Source: a virus. From it: DNA of 26,371 bases. The DNA is taken from the IMG/VR virus record IMGVR_UViG_3300042467_001331, positions 1-26,371 of that record, one strand, 5' to 3'. A program made the translations under genes and the position numbers. Position 1 is the first letter of the stretch. Each line of letters starts with the position of its first letter. This document shows positions 1 to 6,964 of the stretch, one piece after another. The notes under the pieces are model-generated. The model was not told the DNA's origin. It was given only the letters and a program-made list of their open reading frames with translations, and made no database searches.

Positions 1-535
1 GCCCGATCGACTGGCGGGCGTACTCCACCGGCGACAGGCCGACGTCGGAACCCGGCAGCATCAGCCCCTTGAGATGGAGCATCTCGGCATCGACACGCTG
101 GCCGTTCACCATGTAGGCCAGGCGGCCACGATCACGGGTCACCCGCACCTTTGACGGGTCGAGCGGGATCAGCTCGACAATGGCGCCGACCTCATTGCGC
201 AGGACGACGACGTAGGCGTTGCCGTGCAGCAGCAGCGACGACAACACCTGCGACACCCATGCGGTGAAGTCGAGGTTCGTCGTCGGCTGCTGCAACCACT
301 TCGGCTTGGCGACCTCGATCTTGGCGTCGTCGCCGGTGCGGCGATACACGTCGAGCGGCAGCGTGGCGATGGAATCGGAGATGAGGCGCACCGACCCGTA
401 GACGGTGAGCAACTGCATCGACGTCTGCTCGGTGACCGACACGCCGCCGACGACCTGGGTCATCTCGCCGGGCCAGAGTCCCCAGGTGGTCGCCTGGGCG
501 CGCTGCTCGGGGCGACGGAAGATCGACGACAACAT
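1..535 (-). CDS. Phage portal protein (HK97-type), N-terminal part, cut by the left edge
   Basis: The portal forms the dodecameric ring at the capsid vertex through which DNA is packaged and to which the tail attaches. About 178 residues are visible. They begin MLSSIFRRPEQ and contain the family hallmarks SVRLISDSIATLPLDVY (roughly residues 45-61), LLLHGNAYVVVLRN (about 100-113) and LIPLDPSKVRV, typical of the HK97-like phage_portal family. The ATG overlaps the stop of the upstream 43-aa gene (TGATG), so the start is well fixed. It follows the large terminase and a small membrane protein, the usual packaging order. The C-terminal half and any following protease and capsid genes lie outside the window. 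Function is inferred from motif similarity and context; confidence is high. Confidence 0.93.
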   Translation of the reverse strand, partial: MLSSIFRRPEQRAQATTWGLWPGEMTQVVGGVSVTEQTSMQLLTVYGSVRLISDSIATLPLDVYRRTGDDAKIEVAKPKWLQQPTTNLDFTAWVSQVLSSLLLHGNAYVVVLRNEVGAIVELIPLDPSKVRVTRDRGRLAYMVNGQRVDAEMLHLKGLMLPGSDVGLSPVEYARQSIG

Positions 536-666
536 CAGCGCTCACCCGCCAGACCGAAGTAGGTGAGCAGGATTCCAGCGCCGACGAGGGCACCGGGCAG
601 GCCAGCGCCGATGAAGGCACCGACGACGACCATGACCAGGCCGACGAGTTGCATGGCAGTGAACAT
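535..666 (-). CDS. Small hydrophobic protein (43 aa) between terminase and portal
   Basis: A 43-residue, almost wholly hydrophobic protein starting MFTAMQLVGLVMVVVGAF and ending YFGLAGER. It probably forms two short membrane segments separated by a Gly/Pro-rich turn (AGLPGALVGAG). A strong Shine-Dalgarno (GAGGAGG) lies 6-7 nt before the ATG, immediately after the terminase stop, and its own stop overlaps the portal start (TGATG). Small membrane proteins at this position are common in actinobacteriophages but I know of no established function. The ribosome site and the tight junctions make it a convincing gene; any role, for example docking the prohead at the membrane, would be speculation. 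Confidence 0.8.
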   Translation of the reverse strand: MFTAMQLVGLVMVVVGAFIGAGLPGALVGAGILLTYFGLAGER

Positions 667-682
667 GCGCGACCTCCTCGGG

Positions 683-2113
683 CTAGTAGTCGTCGAGCGA
701 CACGAACGCCGACGCCGAATGCGTCAGCTTTGGGGGTGCGGCGGTGCGGCTGGCCCACAGTGCCAAGGTGGCGGCGACGAGCGGGGTGATGTCGACGTGT
801 GAGCCGGTGCGGGACCACATCCACACGTCGCCCGTGGTGCGCTTCTGTGCCCCTGTGAGCGCCGCCAACAGCGAGGGCTGGCCGAGGTGGCGCAGCGACT
901 CGTTGCGCACGGCGTCGACCAGGGCGCCGCAGGCTTGGGCGTGGCTGCGCTGCGATACCTCGGCGACGCTGACGCCTGCGGATTGCAGGTCACCGAGTAA
1001 GCCACCCGCCGGTGAGGACGGGTCAAGGGTAATCGACGTCGACCACTTTGACGCCAGTTCGGCGGCACGATCGACCACCCAGCCAGTGCCGGGGCGGCGG
1101 TCAATGATCTCGACGTGGTCGACGTCGTCGGCACGCTTGCCGGCGGCGGCGAACGATGCCCACTCGCGATCTGGCGATACGTCCAACGCGATCGACAGAG
1201 GGCCGACGATGTTGCTGTCGGCGTCGGTGAGGCGTTGCCACTGGTCAAGGGGGATCGCTCCCCCGCCGGCCTGCGTCTCAACAATGCCGAGACGCTCCCG
1301 TAGGAACTCCTGCGGTGAGTGCATGAGGGCAGCTCGCTCGTCACGAACGAAGTCCTCGGATATGCGGATGCCGAGCGCTGGGTTCGCTTGGTACCAGGCG
1401 TCGACATCGTCAGCGCTCGCATCGTCGGGCGCCGACCACTCAGCGAAGAACAACCGGCCGGGTGCCTCGGACTGGGCGCGCTTGCGGATTGAGTGCAGCA
1501 CAACCGAGTCGACATGAGGCGCCGATGAGGCGTACCAGATCTGCGGGTTACTTTCACCCCGCATCGACCGGGCGGCGAGAGTTGGGACCATCGCACCGAT
1601 GGACGTCGGTGCCAGGTCGTATGCCTCGTCGAAGATGATCCGGTCACCGGAGAAGCCACGGCCGCCGCCACGGCTGCGAGCCATGAACTTGACCCGGCAT
1701 CCGTTCTTCAGGATGATCGACTCTTTGCCGTTGGCCGTGTAGACCTTGGCGACCTCGTCGGCGAACTCGGAGTTCTCGATCAGCGACCGAAGCCGGGTGA
1801 ACGTCTCCTGCGCCGTGGCGAACAAGTGCGCCGAATAGATGACCGTCTGCTCTCGCCACACAAACAGGGCGGCGAGGATCAGCGCCTCGATGAGGGCAGA
1901 TTTCCCACATTGTCTCGGCACGATGAGCGCCGCCTCGAAGGCGGCCCATCGGTCGTCGTCGAGCTCGCCGAGCGAGTTGCGAACGACCCACTCTTGCCAC
2001 GGGTCAAGCGGCATCCCTGCCACTCGAGCCATGACGATGACGTCTTCGGCTGCGTCGTTGCGGGTGAACGCTGGGACGTGAGACAGGCGCGGCGTCTGAG
2101 CGCCGACCCTCAT
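683..2113 (-). CDS. terL: Terminase large subunit (packaging ATPase/nuclease)
   Basis: 476-aa motor that cuts concatemeric phage DNA and pumps it into the prohead. The ATPase half has a Walker A motif VPRQCGKS (about residues 65-72) and Walker B RIIFDEAYDL (158-167, with the D-E pair). The nuclease half shows an RNase H-like fold with an acidic residue in SIALDVSPDREWASF (about D311) and a late acid in DITPLVAATLALW (about D441). The start is the ATG at 2113, which overlaps the stop of the upstream HNH gene as ATGA. The reading frame stays open further upstream, but that extension is low-complexity Arg-rich sequence lying over the HNH gene and is rejected. Terminase function is secure; I cannot tell cos from headful packaging. 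Confidence 0.95.
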   Translation of the reverse strand: MRVGAQTPRLSHVPAFTRNDAAEDVIVMARVAGMPLDPWQEWVVRNSLGELDDDRWAAFEAALIVPRQCGKSALIEALILAALFVWREQTVIYSAHLFATAQETFTRLRSLIENSEFADEVAKVYTANGKESIILKNGCRVKFMARSRGGGRGFSGDRIIFDEAYDLAPTSIGAMVPTLAARSMRGESNPQIWYASSAPHVDSVVLHSIRKRAQSEAPGRLFFAEWSAPDDASADDVDAWYQANPALGIRISEDFVRDERAALMHSPQEFLRERLGIVETQAGGGAIPLDQWQRLTDADSNIVGPLSIALDVSPDREWASFAAAGKRADDVDHVEIIDRRPGTGWVVDRAAELASKWSTSITLDPSSPAGGLLGDLQSAGVSVAEVSQRSHAQACGALVDAVRNESLRHLGQPSLLAALTGAQKRTTGDVWMWSRTGSHVDITPLVAATLALWASRTAAPPKLTHSASAFVSLDDY

Positions 2114-2595
2114 GCGGCGGCGATGCCGGTGGCGAACGGCTCGTGATAGAGCAACTTGGCACGCTGGTACTCGGCGAGCGCCTCGGCCTCGGTTGCGAAG
2201 TAGCCGAGGCTGATCGACTTCTGATCGACCATGATGCGAGCCCTCCACGGCCTGGTTGCCTGTCGCTTCTCAAACGTCACGCCACGGATGCGGCGGTTCT
2301 GGGCGTTCTGCGAGTTGGTCACCACCCGCAGGTTCTCGATGCGGTGGTCGTGCTTGTTGCCGTTGATGTGGTCGACCTGGCCGATGGGCCACTCGTCGTG
2401 GTGGTACAGCCAGACGAGGCGGTGGACGTAGCGGGCGACGCCGTCGACATGGACCTGCAGTCGGCCCTGGCGGCCTGCCCTTGATCCGAGCGGGCCGTTT
2501 GTGCGGCCGTATCCGGGGCGCCAGTACAGCGCACCGTCCCGGTACTCGGTGAGGAGGCGCAAGCGCGCGCCGGTCAGCGTATGATCTGTCTTCAT
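2110..2595 (-). CDS. HNH homing-type endonuclease with AP2-like DNA-binding tail
   Basis: 161 aa. The centre carries an HNH_3-type signature: YVHRLVWLYHH, QVDHINGNKHDHRIENLRVV and NSQNAQNRR, with the catalytic His in the VDHINGNK segment. The C-terminal RGVTFEKRQATRPWRARI... LGYFATEAEALAEYQRA resembles the AP2/integrase-like DNA-binding domain often fused to HNH nucleases. The ATG at 2595 was chosen because a Shine-Dalgarno-like GGAAGGGG sits just before it; an in-frame GTG at 2610 would place that site inside the gene. It sits between small and large terminase candidates and overlaps terL by ATGA. It may be a free-standing homing endonuclease or may help packaging; the AP2 fusion favours the former. 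Confidence 0.88.
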   Translation of the reverse strand: MKTDHTLTGARLRLLTEYRDGALYWRPGYGRTNGPLGSRAGRQGRLQVHVDGVARYVHRLVWLYHHDEWPIGQVDHINGNKHDHRIENLRVVTNSQNAQNRRIRGVTFEKRQATRPWRARIMVDQKSISLGYFATEAEALAEYQRAKLLYHEPFATGIAAA

Positions 2596-2622
2596 CGGAA
2601 CCCCTTCCACGGGTTGCGGTCA

Positions 2623-2651
2623 GACCCCCGGCCCGTCACGGCGCGGGGGTC
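2623..2651 (-). terminator. GC-rich hairpin between the small terminase candidate and the HNH gene
   Basis: Arms GACCCCCG and CGGGGGTC (8 bp) continue into GCC/GGC with one unpaired G and a 6-nt loop. It lies about 16 nt after the upstream stop and 27 nt before the HNH ATG. There is no U-tract, so it could be a U-less terminator, an RNA-processing site or a translation-control hairpin. A nearly identical structure lies at 8215-8246. Confidence 0.55.
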
Positions 2652-2666
2652 ACTTTGTTGTTGGAC

Positions 2667-2885
2667 TCAAGCGCTGCGGCGCTGGTCTCGCTTGGCACGG
2701 AGCTGGTCGGTGGTCGACATGACCACCTCGCCCGGCAGTGCGGCGATGTCGTTGAGGACGGCCTGCAGTCGGCCGGCGATCTGGGCCGACACGCTGGGCT
2801 CGGCCACGGCAAGGTGATCGGCGAGGACGTCCCTCAGGGCGATGAGCGCTTTGCGGTGGTCGCCCGACTTGATGTCTTCGATCAT
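2667..2885 (-). CDS. Probable terminase small subunit / small helical DNA-recognition protein
   Basis: 72 aa, starting MIEDIKSGDHRKALIALRD and continuing VLADHLAVAEPSVSAQIAGRL. Short helical proteins with the ALxALRDxLA...SAQxAGxLxxVLxDIxxLP pattern occupy the small-terminase position in many actinobacteriophages, where they recognise the packaging site. The reading frame is open far upstream, but that portion is Arg/Pro-rich shadow of the HNH gene; the ATG at 2885 is the first start with plausible protein sequence. It sits between two HNH genes and upstream of terL. The assignment rests on position and pattern rather than a diagnostic motif. The 112 nt between its start and the HNH gene at 2998 is non-coding and would be a natural place for a cos or pac site, though I see no proof. 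Confidence 0.62.
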   Translation of the reverse strand: MIEDIKSGDHRKALIALRDVLADHLAVAEPSVSAQIAGRLQAVLNDIAALPGEVVMSTTDQLRAKRDQRRSA

Positions 2886-2997
2886 CGGGTCGCCCCCAGC
2901 GGGTAGCCCCCCGTCACTTCGGGGAGGGTTGCGAAGAGGCCGAGGTCTTCTCGGGGTTGGACGAGCACTAAAAGACCCTCTGACCTGCGGCGATGCG

Positions 2998-3279
2998 TCA
3001 CCACTCACGCGAGCGAGGCTCGGTGGCCTGCGCCTGCATCGTGCGGCCCGCCTTGAAGTTGCAGGTCGAGGCCTCCGGTGCCAGCGGTGACGTCGGATCA
3101 CCGTCTCGCAGATGGCCCGCCGTCCATGCCGCAGGCTTGCCGTTCTTGTGTGGCTCATGCTCGGCCAGCGTCTTACCGCAGCGCCAGCACCGAGTTGAAA
3201 GGTTGGCCTGCGCTGCTTGCCTGACATGACGAGCTCGGACGTGGTAGCTACCCCGGTAGTGGACGGGCTTGCCAGCCAT
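2998..3279 (-). CDS. HNH endonuclease of the packaging module
   Basis: 93 aa starting MAGKPVHYRGSYHVRARHV. It has a zinc-ribbon-like RCWRCGKTLAEHEPHK (about residues 29-44), the HNH core WTAGHLRDGDPTSPLAPEAS and a final TCNFKAG, matching the short HNH proteins encoded beside phage terminases. In HK97-like phages such nucleases are needed with the terminase for cos cleavage, which is the likely role here. The ATG at 3279 follows a GGGGGTGG purine stretch that can serve as the ribosome site. An upstream in-frame start (3324) would add Cys/Arg-rich sequence and is less likely. It is the first gene after a likely promoter and leads into the small terminase candidate. Confidence 0.85.
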   Translation of the reverse strand: MAGKPVHYRGSYHVRARHVRQAAQANLSTRCWRCGKTLAEHEPHKNGKPAAWTAGHLRDGDPTSPLAPEASTCNFKAGRTMQAQATEPRSREW

Positions 3280-3344
3280 GCGCCACCCCCGACAACGGCA
3301 ACGCCCGCCGGTGCTGCTGCACACGACGGGCGACTTACACCGAG

Positions 3345-3372
3345 ACTACAGGTTTCTGGTTTCATTGTCCAA
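3345..3372 (-). promoter_or_regulatory. Candidate promoter for the HNH-terminase-portal operon
   Basis: Read on the minus strand: TTGGAC (3372-3367), 16-nt spacer, TGTAGT (3350-3345), in a locally AT-richer stretch upstream of the HNH start at 3279. It fits a sigma70-like promoter moderately well. The leader after it contains a CGCCCG/CGGGCG inverted repeat around 3302-3332. Confidence 0.35.
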
Positions 3373-3384
3373 CATCGACGCAGG

Positions 3385-3657
3385 TCAGCGGCCAGGTTTC
3401 ATCGGAGCGTCGCCACGGACTTCCATCCAGTAGGCGACAATGGATTCGTCGTCATGCAACCCAGGGCCACTGTCGATGATGTAGCGACACAGCGCGTCGC
3501 CAGCGTCCCGAAGTCTGATGACCTCGTCCGCCTTCTCGACGTAAAGCCCTTGCAGCCGCTCGACCTGAACGACCACACGGTCAATTCTGGCCGCCTGCGC
3601 TTCGGTCAGCGCAGTGAGGCGGGCCGCGTCGTGACGCAGTTTGTCGAGCAGGTTCAT
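3385..3657 (-). CDS. Small coiled-coil protein of unknown function
   Basis: 90 aa starting MNLLDKLRHDAARLTALTE. Residues about 1-52 are strongly heptad-like (AARIDRVVVQVERLQGLYVEKADEVIRLRD), followed by a compact C-terminal part ending GDAPMKPGR. The ATG overlaps the stop of the upstream 167-aa gene as ATGA, indicating translational coupling. It is the last gene before the packaging promoter. I do not recognise a family. Such small helical proteins are frequent at the end of early operons and may oligomerise or act as adaptors, but nothing here proves it. Confidence 0.7.
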   Translation of the reverse strand: MNLLDKLRHDAARLTALTEAQAARIDRVVVQVERLQGLYVEKADEVIRLRDAGDALCRYIIDSGPGLHDDESIVAYWMEVRGDAPMKPGR

Positions 3658-4157
3658 CGCGCCGCCACCGTGTCCCGCTCCGCCAGCCCCTCACCGATGC
3701 GCCAGCGCCGCTCACGCTGGTAGCACGCCGAGCACAGCCCAGCCTTCGCCGGGATCTCCTCGCAGGTCGGGTCGCCCCACTCCATGCCGCCGTCACGGCC
3801 GGGCAGCGAATCGCGACACCGTGACACAGCGATCGGCGCACGCAGGCCGATGGCCCGGTCGATCATGTGCGCCAAGGCGCCGATCATCTCAATGACCGCT
3901 TGGGCGTCCTCGCGCAACGTGTCAAGCTCGGTCGAGAAGTGCACCCGGCTGGCGGCGACCCGCTCGACGGCGGTGAGCGCCTCGACGTCGCTGCCGGCGC
4001 CACGGGTGATACCGGCGCCGCTAGTGTGGTCGGGCATACCGTCAAGCACGAGCAGCTCGCGGGCGAGGTGGCCGAGCGCCGACGGGTACGACGACGCCAG
4101 GCGGTCGAGCAGGGTGGCGGCTGCAGCGAGTTGGACGTCGATACGGGTGCGGGTCAT
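3654..4157 (-). CDS. Helical protein with a C-terminal Cys-containing (putative zinc) segment
   Basis: 167 aa from the ATG at 4157 (MTRTRIDVQLAAAATLLDR). The first two thirds are helical. The C-terminal third has spaced cysteines in SRCRDS, DPTCEE and GLCSACYQRERRWR, a pattern seen in phage proteins thought to bind zinc and possibly nucleic acid. An AAAGG ribosome-like site lies about 8 nt before this ATG; the longer frame from 4205 would begin inside a direct repeat and is less likely. It is separated from the primase/helicase gene by about 50 nt and coupled to the downstream coiled-coil gene. Function unknown. Confidence 0.72.
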   Translation of the reverse strand: MTRTRIDVQLAAAATLLDRLASSYPSALGHLARELLVLDGMPDHTSGAGITRGAGSDVEALTAVERVAASRVHFSTELDTLREDAQAVIEMIGALAHMIDRAIGLRAPIAVSRCRDSLPGRDGGMEWGDPTCEEIPAKAGLCSACYQRERRWRIGEGLAERDTVAAR

Positions 4158-4167
4158 GGGTTGGCCT

Positions 4168-4216
4168 TTCATCGTCAGAGGTGGGGACAGCGGTAAGCGG
4201 TTCATCGTCAGAAGTG
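4168..4216. repeat. Short direct repeat spanning the primase/helicase stop and next leader
   Basis: TTCATCGTCAGA followed by a purine and GTG occurs at 4168-4183 and again at 4201-4216, 33 bp apart with one mismatch. The second copy includes the stop codon of the primase/helicase gene. On the minus strand each copy contains ACGATGAA, giving two rival ATG codons. It looks like a local duplication at a gene border. Confidence 0.6.
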
Positions 4217-6964
4217 ATCCATCGATGGGACGGGCGAGGCGGCTGCGCGGGGCTGCGGGGCTGTTTCGCCTCGCTGGCCGACCGTTTCGCGACCGAGGTC
4301 GTCCGCGCGGGGCTGCGGGGCTTGCGGGGCTGTTTCGCCACGCTGGCCGACAATTTCTGGCGCAGCGCTCACGCCACCCTGTGGATAACTTTTTTCGCGT
4401 GGGGTAGGGGGTTCAAGCCCCGCAAGCCCCGCGTCTTTCGCGTCATCCCTGCTCACAGCGTCGCCCTCGCGCGGGGCTTCAGCAAGCCCCGCGCTCTGCA
4501 TGGCGACCGAACGCTTCGTCACCGAGTAGATGACGACTCGTCGCCGGTCGCGAGGCATCTCGACAAGGTGCATCCCGCTCGCCCCGTAGTGCCGTCCGGT
4601 GCGCTTGCGGAGCGCCTGGCCGAGCCGCTGAGTGAACGATCCCTTGCCCCACTCCCCCGCGAGTTCGTCGGGAAGCGACTCGAGGATGCGGTCCCCGGTG
4701 TACGGGTCGCGCATCTTGGCCACCAGGTCGCCGACGCTGAGCGACTCCTCGCCGACCTGATCGAACCAGGCGCCGAGGAACGCTTCCCATGCCCCCGCTT
4801 CACGGTCGGCCGATGCGTGGAAGTCGGCAAGGTTGCCGAGGAAGTCCTTCACCCCGGCGTGATCGAGGATGCCGCCGACGGTGCGCACCCAGCGCGAGTA
4901 GTCGCCCATCGCTGGTGCGTTGGTCGCCATCGGCCGACCAGCCACCCACCATGACCGGATGATGGTGCACAGCGCATGCAGCAGTTCGCCACGGTTGTCG
5001 CTCACCCAGCCACCGAGGTCGGCGTGCTTGAAGCCGGTACGCAGCCACGGCGACGCCTGGCGGGCGTCGAGCCGGATGCGGTAGCAGCGTCGTGCGAGGT
5101 CGCCGCCGACGTCGATGTTGTTGCCCGTGCAGGCCCAGGTCGCCCGGTTCGGCACGGTCACCATCTCGGATCGGCCGAGCACTCGGCCCTGCCATGAGTC
5201 CGCGGTGAGCACCGCGGCGAGCGTGGGGCTCTTGATGACGCCCTCGACGTTGTCGAAGATCAGCATCGTCGATCCCGCCATGAGTGCAGCCGTGACCTTC
5301 TTCTCCAGCTCTTCGTCGCCGGTCGGCCACGCCATCAGCGCAGCGGCCCGGCCGATGGTGATGATCGCCGCCACCTTGACCAGCAGCCCCTTGCCGGTGC
5401 CCGGCTCTGGTGCGTCGACGAGCGCCATCGGCACCTGGCCGACGATGGCTCGCACCAGCGGCGTCAGGAACAGCGCCCAAGCATTGGCCCGGTCGGCGGT
5501 CGAGTCCCACGGGAAGTCGCACAGCGTCTCGTCGATCAGCGCCACTGCCGCGGCGAGTTCCGCGGCCGTCGGTTCGTCGCTCACGCCCGGGTACGGCTTG
5601 CCTCGGTGCCAGTGGAACAGCCGGGTCGAGCCGTCGTAGCCGTGGCCGATCTGGAACGTGCCGTCGGGGCGTAGCACCGGCAGTTCGACGACACCGGCAA
5701 GGGCAGGCATGTCCCACGCGCCCGAGGCAACGATGGACGCCGCCACATCGCCCGGCGGTGACGTGCTCGAATGGTCGCCGTCCTTGTTGACCCGGTACCA
5801 GTTGGCGGCGTGGGCGAGTTGCAGCCTGACGTGCTCGGGGCGCAACGCTTCGATGAGCGGCCGGTCATCTTCGTCTTGGCGCAGCCGGCACAACTGCCCG
5901 GCGCGAACGAACACGGCCGGCGGGTCGTTGGCTTCCTGCAGGGCGAGCATCGCTTCGGCGACGACCTCGTCGTGCTGGCGGCCGTTGTGCACGATCCCGC
6001 GCCGCGGGCGTCGGCCCTCGACTTCGGCCCTGGGGTCGGTGAACGGGTCGCCGAGGTCGATGCGCTGCTTCTCGCCGTGCTCCTTGGCGGCCTGGTAGAA
6101 GTCGCCGCCGTGCTCCATCGCCACATGAAAGCCCCACAGGGTGACCATCTCGGTGGCGGTGAACGGTGCCCAGTTCGACGAGAACACCTTGAGGCATTCG
6201 GTGCCGCCGTAGTACAGGCTCGCCGATGCGCCGTCCTTCGGGCTCTTGCCCGGCCGGGTCCATAGCTCGTAGTAGCCGCCACCGCTGTCGGTGTGCTGCG
6301 AGTGCAGCGTCGCCCCGTACCTGGTGAGTTCGTCGGCCCAGGTGGTGTTCTGCGCCCAGATGTCGCCGGGCTTCATCTCGCCGTCGATGCGGGCGATCCG
6401 CTCGCGCCGGGCTTCGTTGTTGCCGACCGGGGCCTGCAGCAGGTCGATCAGCCACTGCGGTGCGTCGGCGACGGCCTGGCCCGACATCGGGTCGTGCTCG
6501 ATGTCCCACTGGTAGGCCTGGCCGGTGGTGGGGTGGATCGTCGGGGCGGCCAAGACCTGGCCGTTGATGCCACGCACGTCGATGCCGACGCCGAGCACGC
6601 CGCTCGCCGAGTTGTGGATCTCGCCCGTCTCCGGCCAGCGAAGGTAGATGTGGCGACCGTTGCCACCCGTGATCGCTTCGACGGTGTCGGGCAGTCGGCC
6701 GTACCGGGCCTCGAGCGCCACCAGCGAATCGTCGCCACCGTCGCGCGGGTCGATGTCGATGACGAACAGGCCCGAGGCTGGCCCGGTGGCGATACCGACG
6801 CCGTGGGTCGGGTTGGCGGCGTAGTAGCGCCGAATCCGCTCGGGGTCGGTGGTGGCCTTCGTCTCCCATTCGGCGATGCCCTTGGGGTACTTGTAGCCGG
6901 TGGGGATCGGCACGACTCGCCAACCGTTGGCGGCGTACCAGAGTGCGTGATCGAGTGTGGTCAT
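4208..6964 (-). CDS. Bifunctional primase-polymerase / superfamily 3-like helicase
   Basis: 918 aa replication protein. The N-terminal 180 residues form a Prim-Pol (archaeo-eukaryotic primase) domain: NGWRVVPIPTGYKYP, GVGIATGPASGLFVIDIDP (catalytic D70 and D72), GGNGRHIYLRWP (H105) and GIDVRGINGQVLAAP. A linker region follows. The helicase/AAA+ half has Walker A APEPGTGKG (about 518-526), Walker B TMLIFDNV (566-573), a sensor-like TWACTGNN (609-616) and RRCYRIRL (arginine finger region). It therefore likely primes and unwinds phage DNA. The ATG at 6964 overlaps the upstream CoiA-like gene's stop as ATGA. The last 80 or so residues are low-complexity with a repeated GQRGETAPQ, and the DNA under them holds origin-like repeats. 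Confidence 0.92.
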   Translation of the reverse strand: MTTLDHALWYAANGWRVVPIPTGYKYPKGIAEWETKATTDPERIRRYYAANPTHGVGIATGPASGLFVIDIDPRDGGDDSLVALEARYGRLPDTVEAITGGNGRHIYLRWPETGEIHNSASGVLGVGIDVRGINGQVLAAPTIHPTTGQAYQWDIEHDPMSGQAVADAPQWLIDLLQAPVGNNEARRERIARIDGEMKPGDIWAQNTTWADELTRYGATLHSQHTDSGGGYYELWTRPGKSPKDGASASLYYGGTECLKVFSSNWAPFTATEMVTLWGFHVAMEHGGDFYQAAKEHGEKQRIDLGDPFTDPRAEVEGRRPRRGIVHNGRQHDEVVAEAMLALQEANDPPAVFVRAGQLCRLRQDEDDRPLIEALRPEHVRLQLAHAANWYRVNKDGDHSSTSPPGDVAASIVASGAWDMPALAGVVELPVLRPDGTFQIGHGYDGSTRLFHWHRGKPYPGVSDEPTAAELAAAVALIDETLCDFPWDSTADRANAWALFLTPLVRAIVGQVPMALVDAPEPGTGKGLLVKVAAIITIGRAAALMAWPTGDEELEKKVTAALMAGSTMLIFDNVEGVIKSPTLAAVLTADSWQGRVLGRSEMVTVPNRATWACTGNNIDVGGDLARRCYRIRLDARQASPWLRTGFKHADLGGWVSDNRGELLHALCTIIRSWWVAGRPMATNAPAMGDYSRWVRTVGGILDHAGVKDFLGNLADFHASADREAGAWEAFLGAWFDQVGEESLSVGDLVAKMRDPYTGDRILESLPDELAGEWGKGSFTQRLGQALRKRTGRHYGASGMHLVEMPRDRRRVVIYSVTKRSVAMQSAGLAEAPREGDAVSRDDAKDAGLAGLEPPTPREKSYPQGGVSAAPEIVGQRGETAPQAPQPRADDLGRETVGQRGETAPQPRAAASPVPSMDHF
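4247..4494. other. Putative replication origin: nine GCGGGGCT iterons with a DnaA box
   Basis: The 8-mer GCGGGGCT occurs at 4247, 4255, 4307, 4315, 4324 and 4471 (each the first base), and its complement AGCCCCGC starts at 4416, 4425 and 4485. Copies 4471 and 4485 form a perfect 11-bp inverted repeat (4469-4479/4484-4494) with a 4-nt loop. Between the groups lies TGTGGATAA at 4380-4388, a perfect match to the DnaA box TTATCCACA on the minus strand, followed by a run of six T. The block sits inside the 3' end of the primase/helicase gene. Iterons, a DnaA box and an AT tract next to a replication initiator are the classic parts of an origin; function here is inferred. Confidence 0.55.

Noticed and set aside
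2114-2248. Upstream extension of the large terminase frame
   Set aside because: Arg/His-rich sequence overlapping the HNH gene; the ATG at 2113 with ATGA overlap explains the start better.
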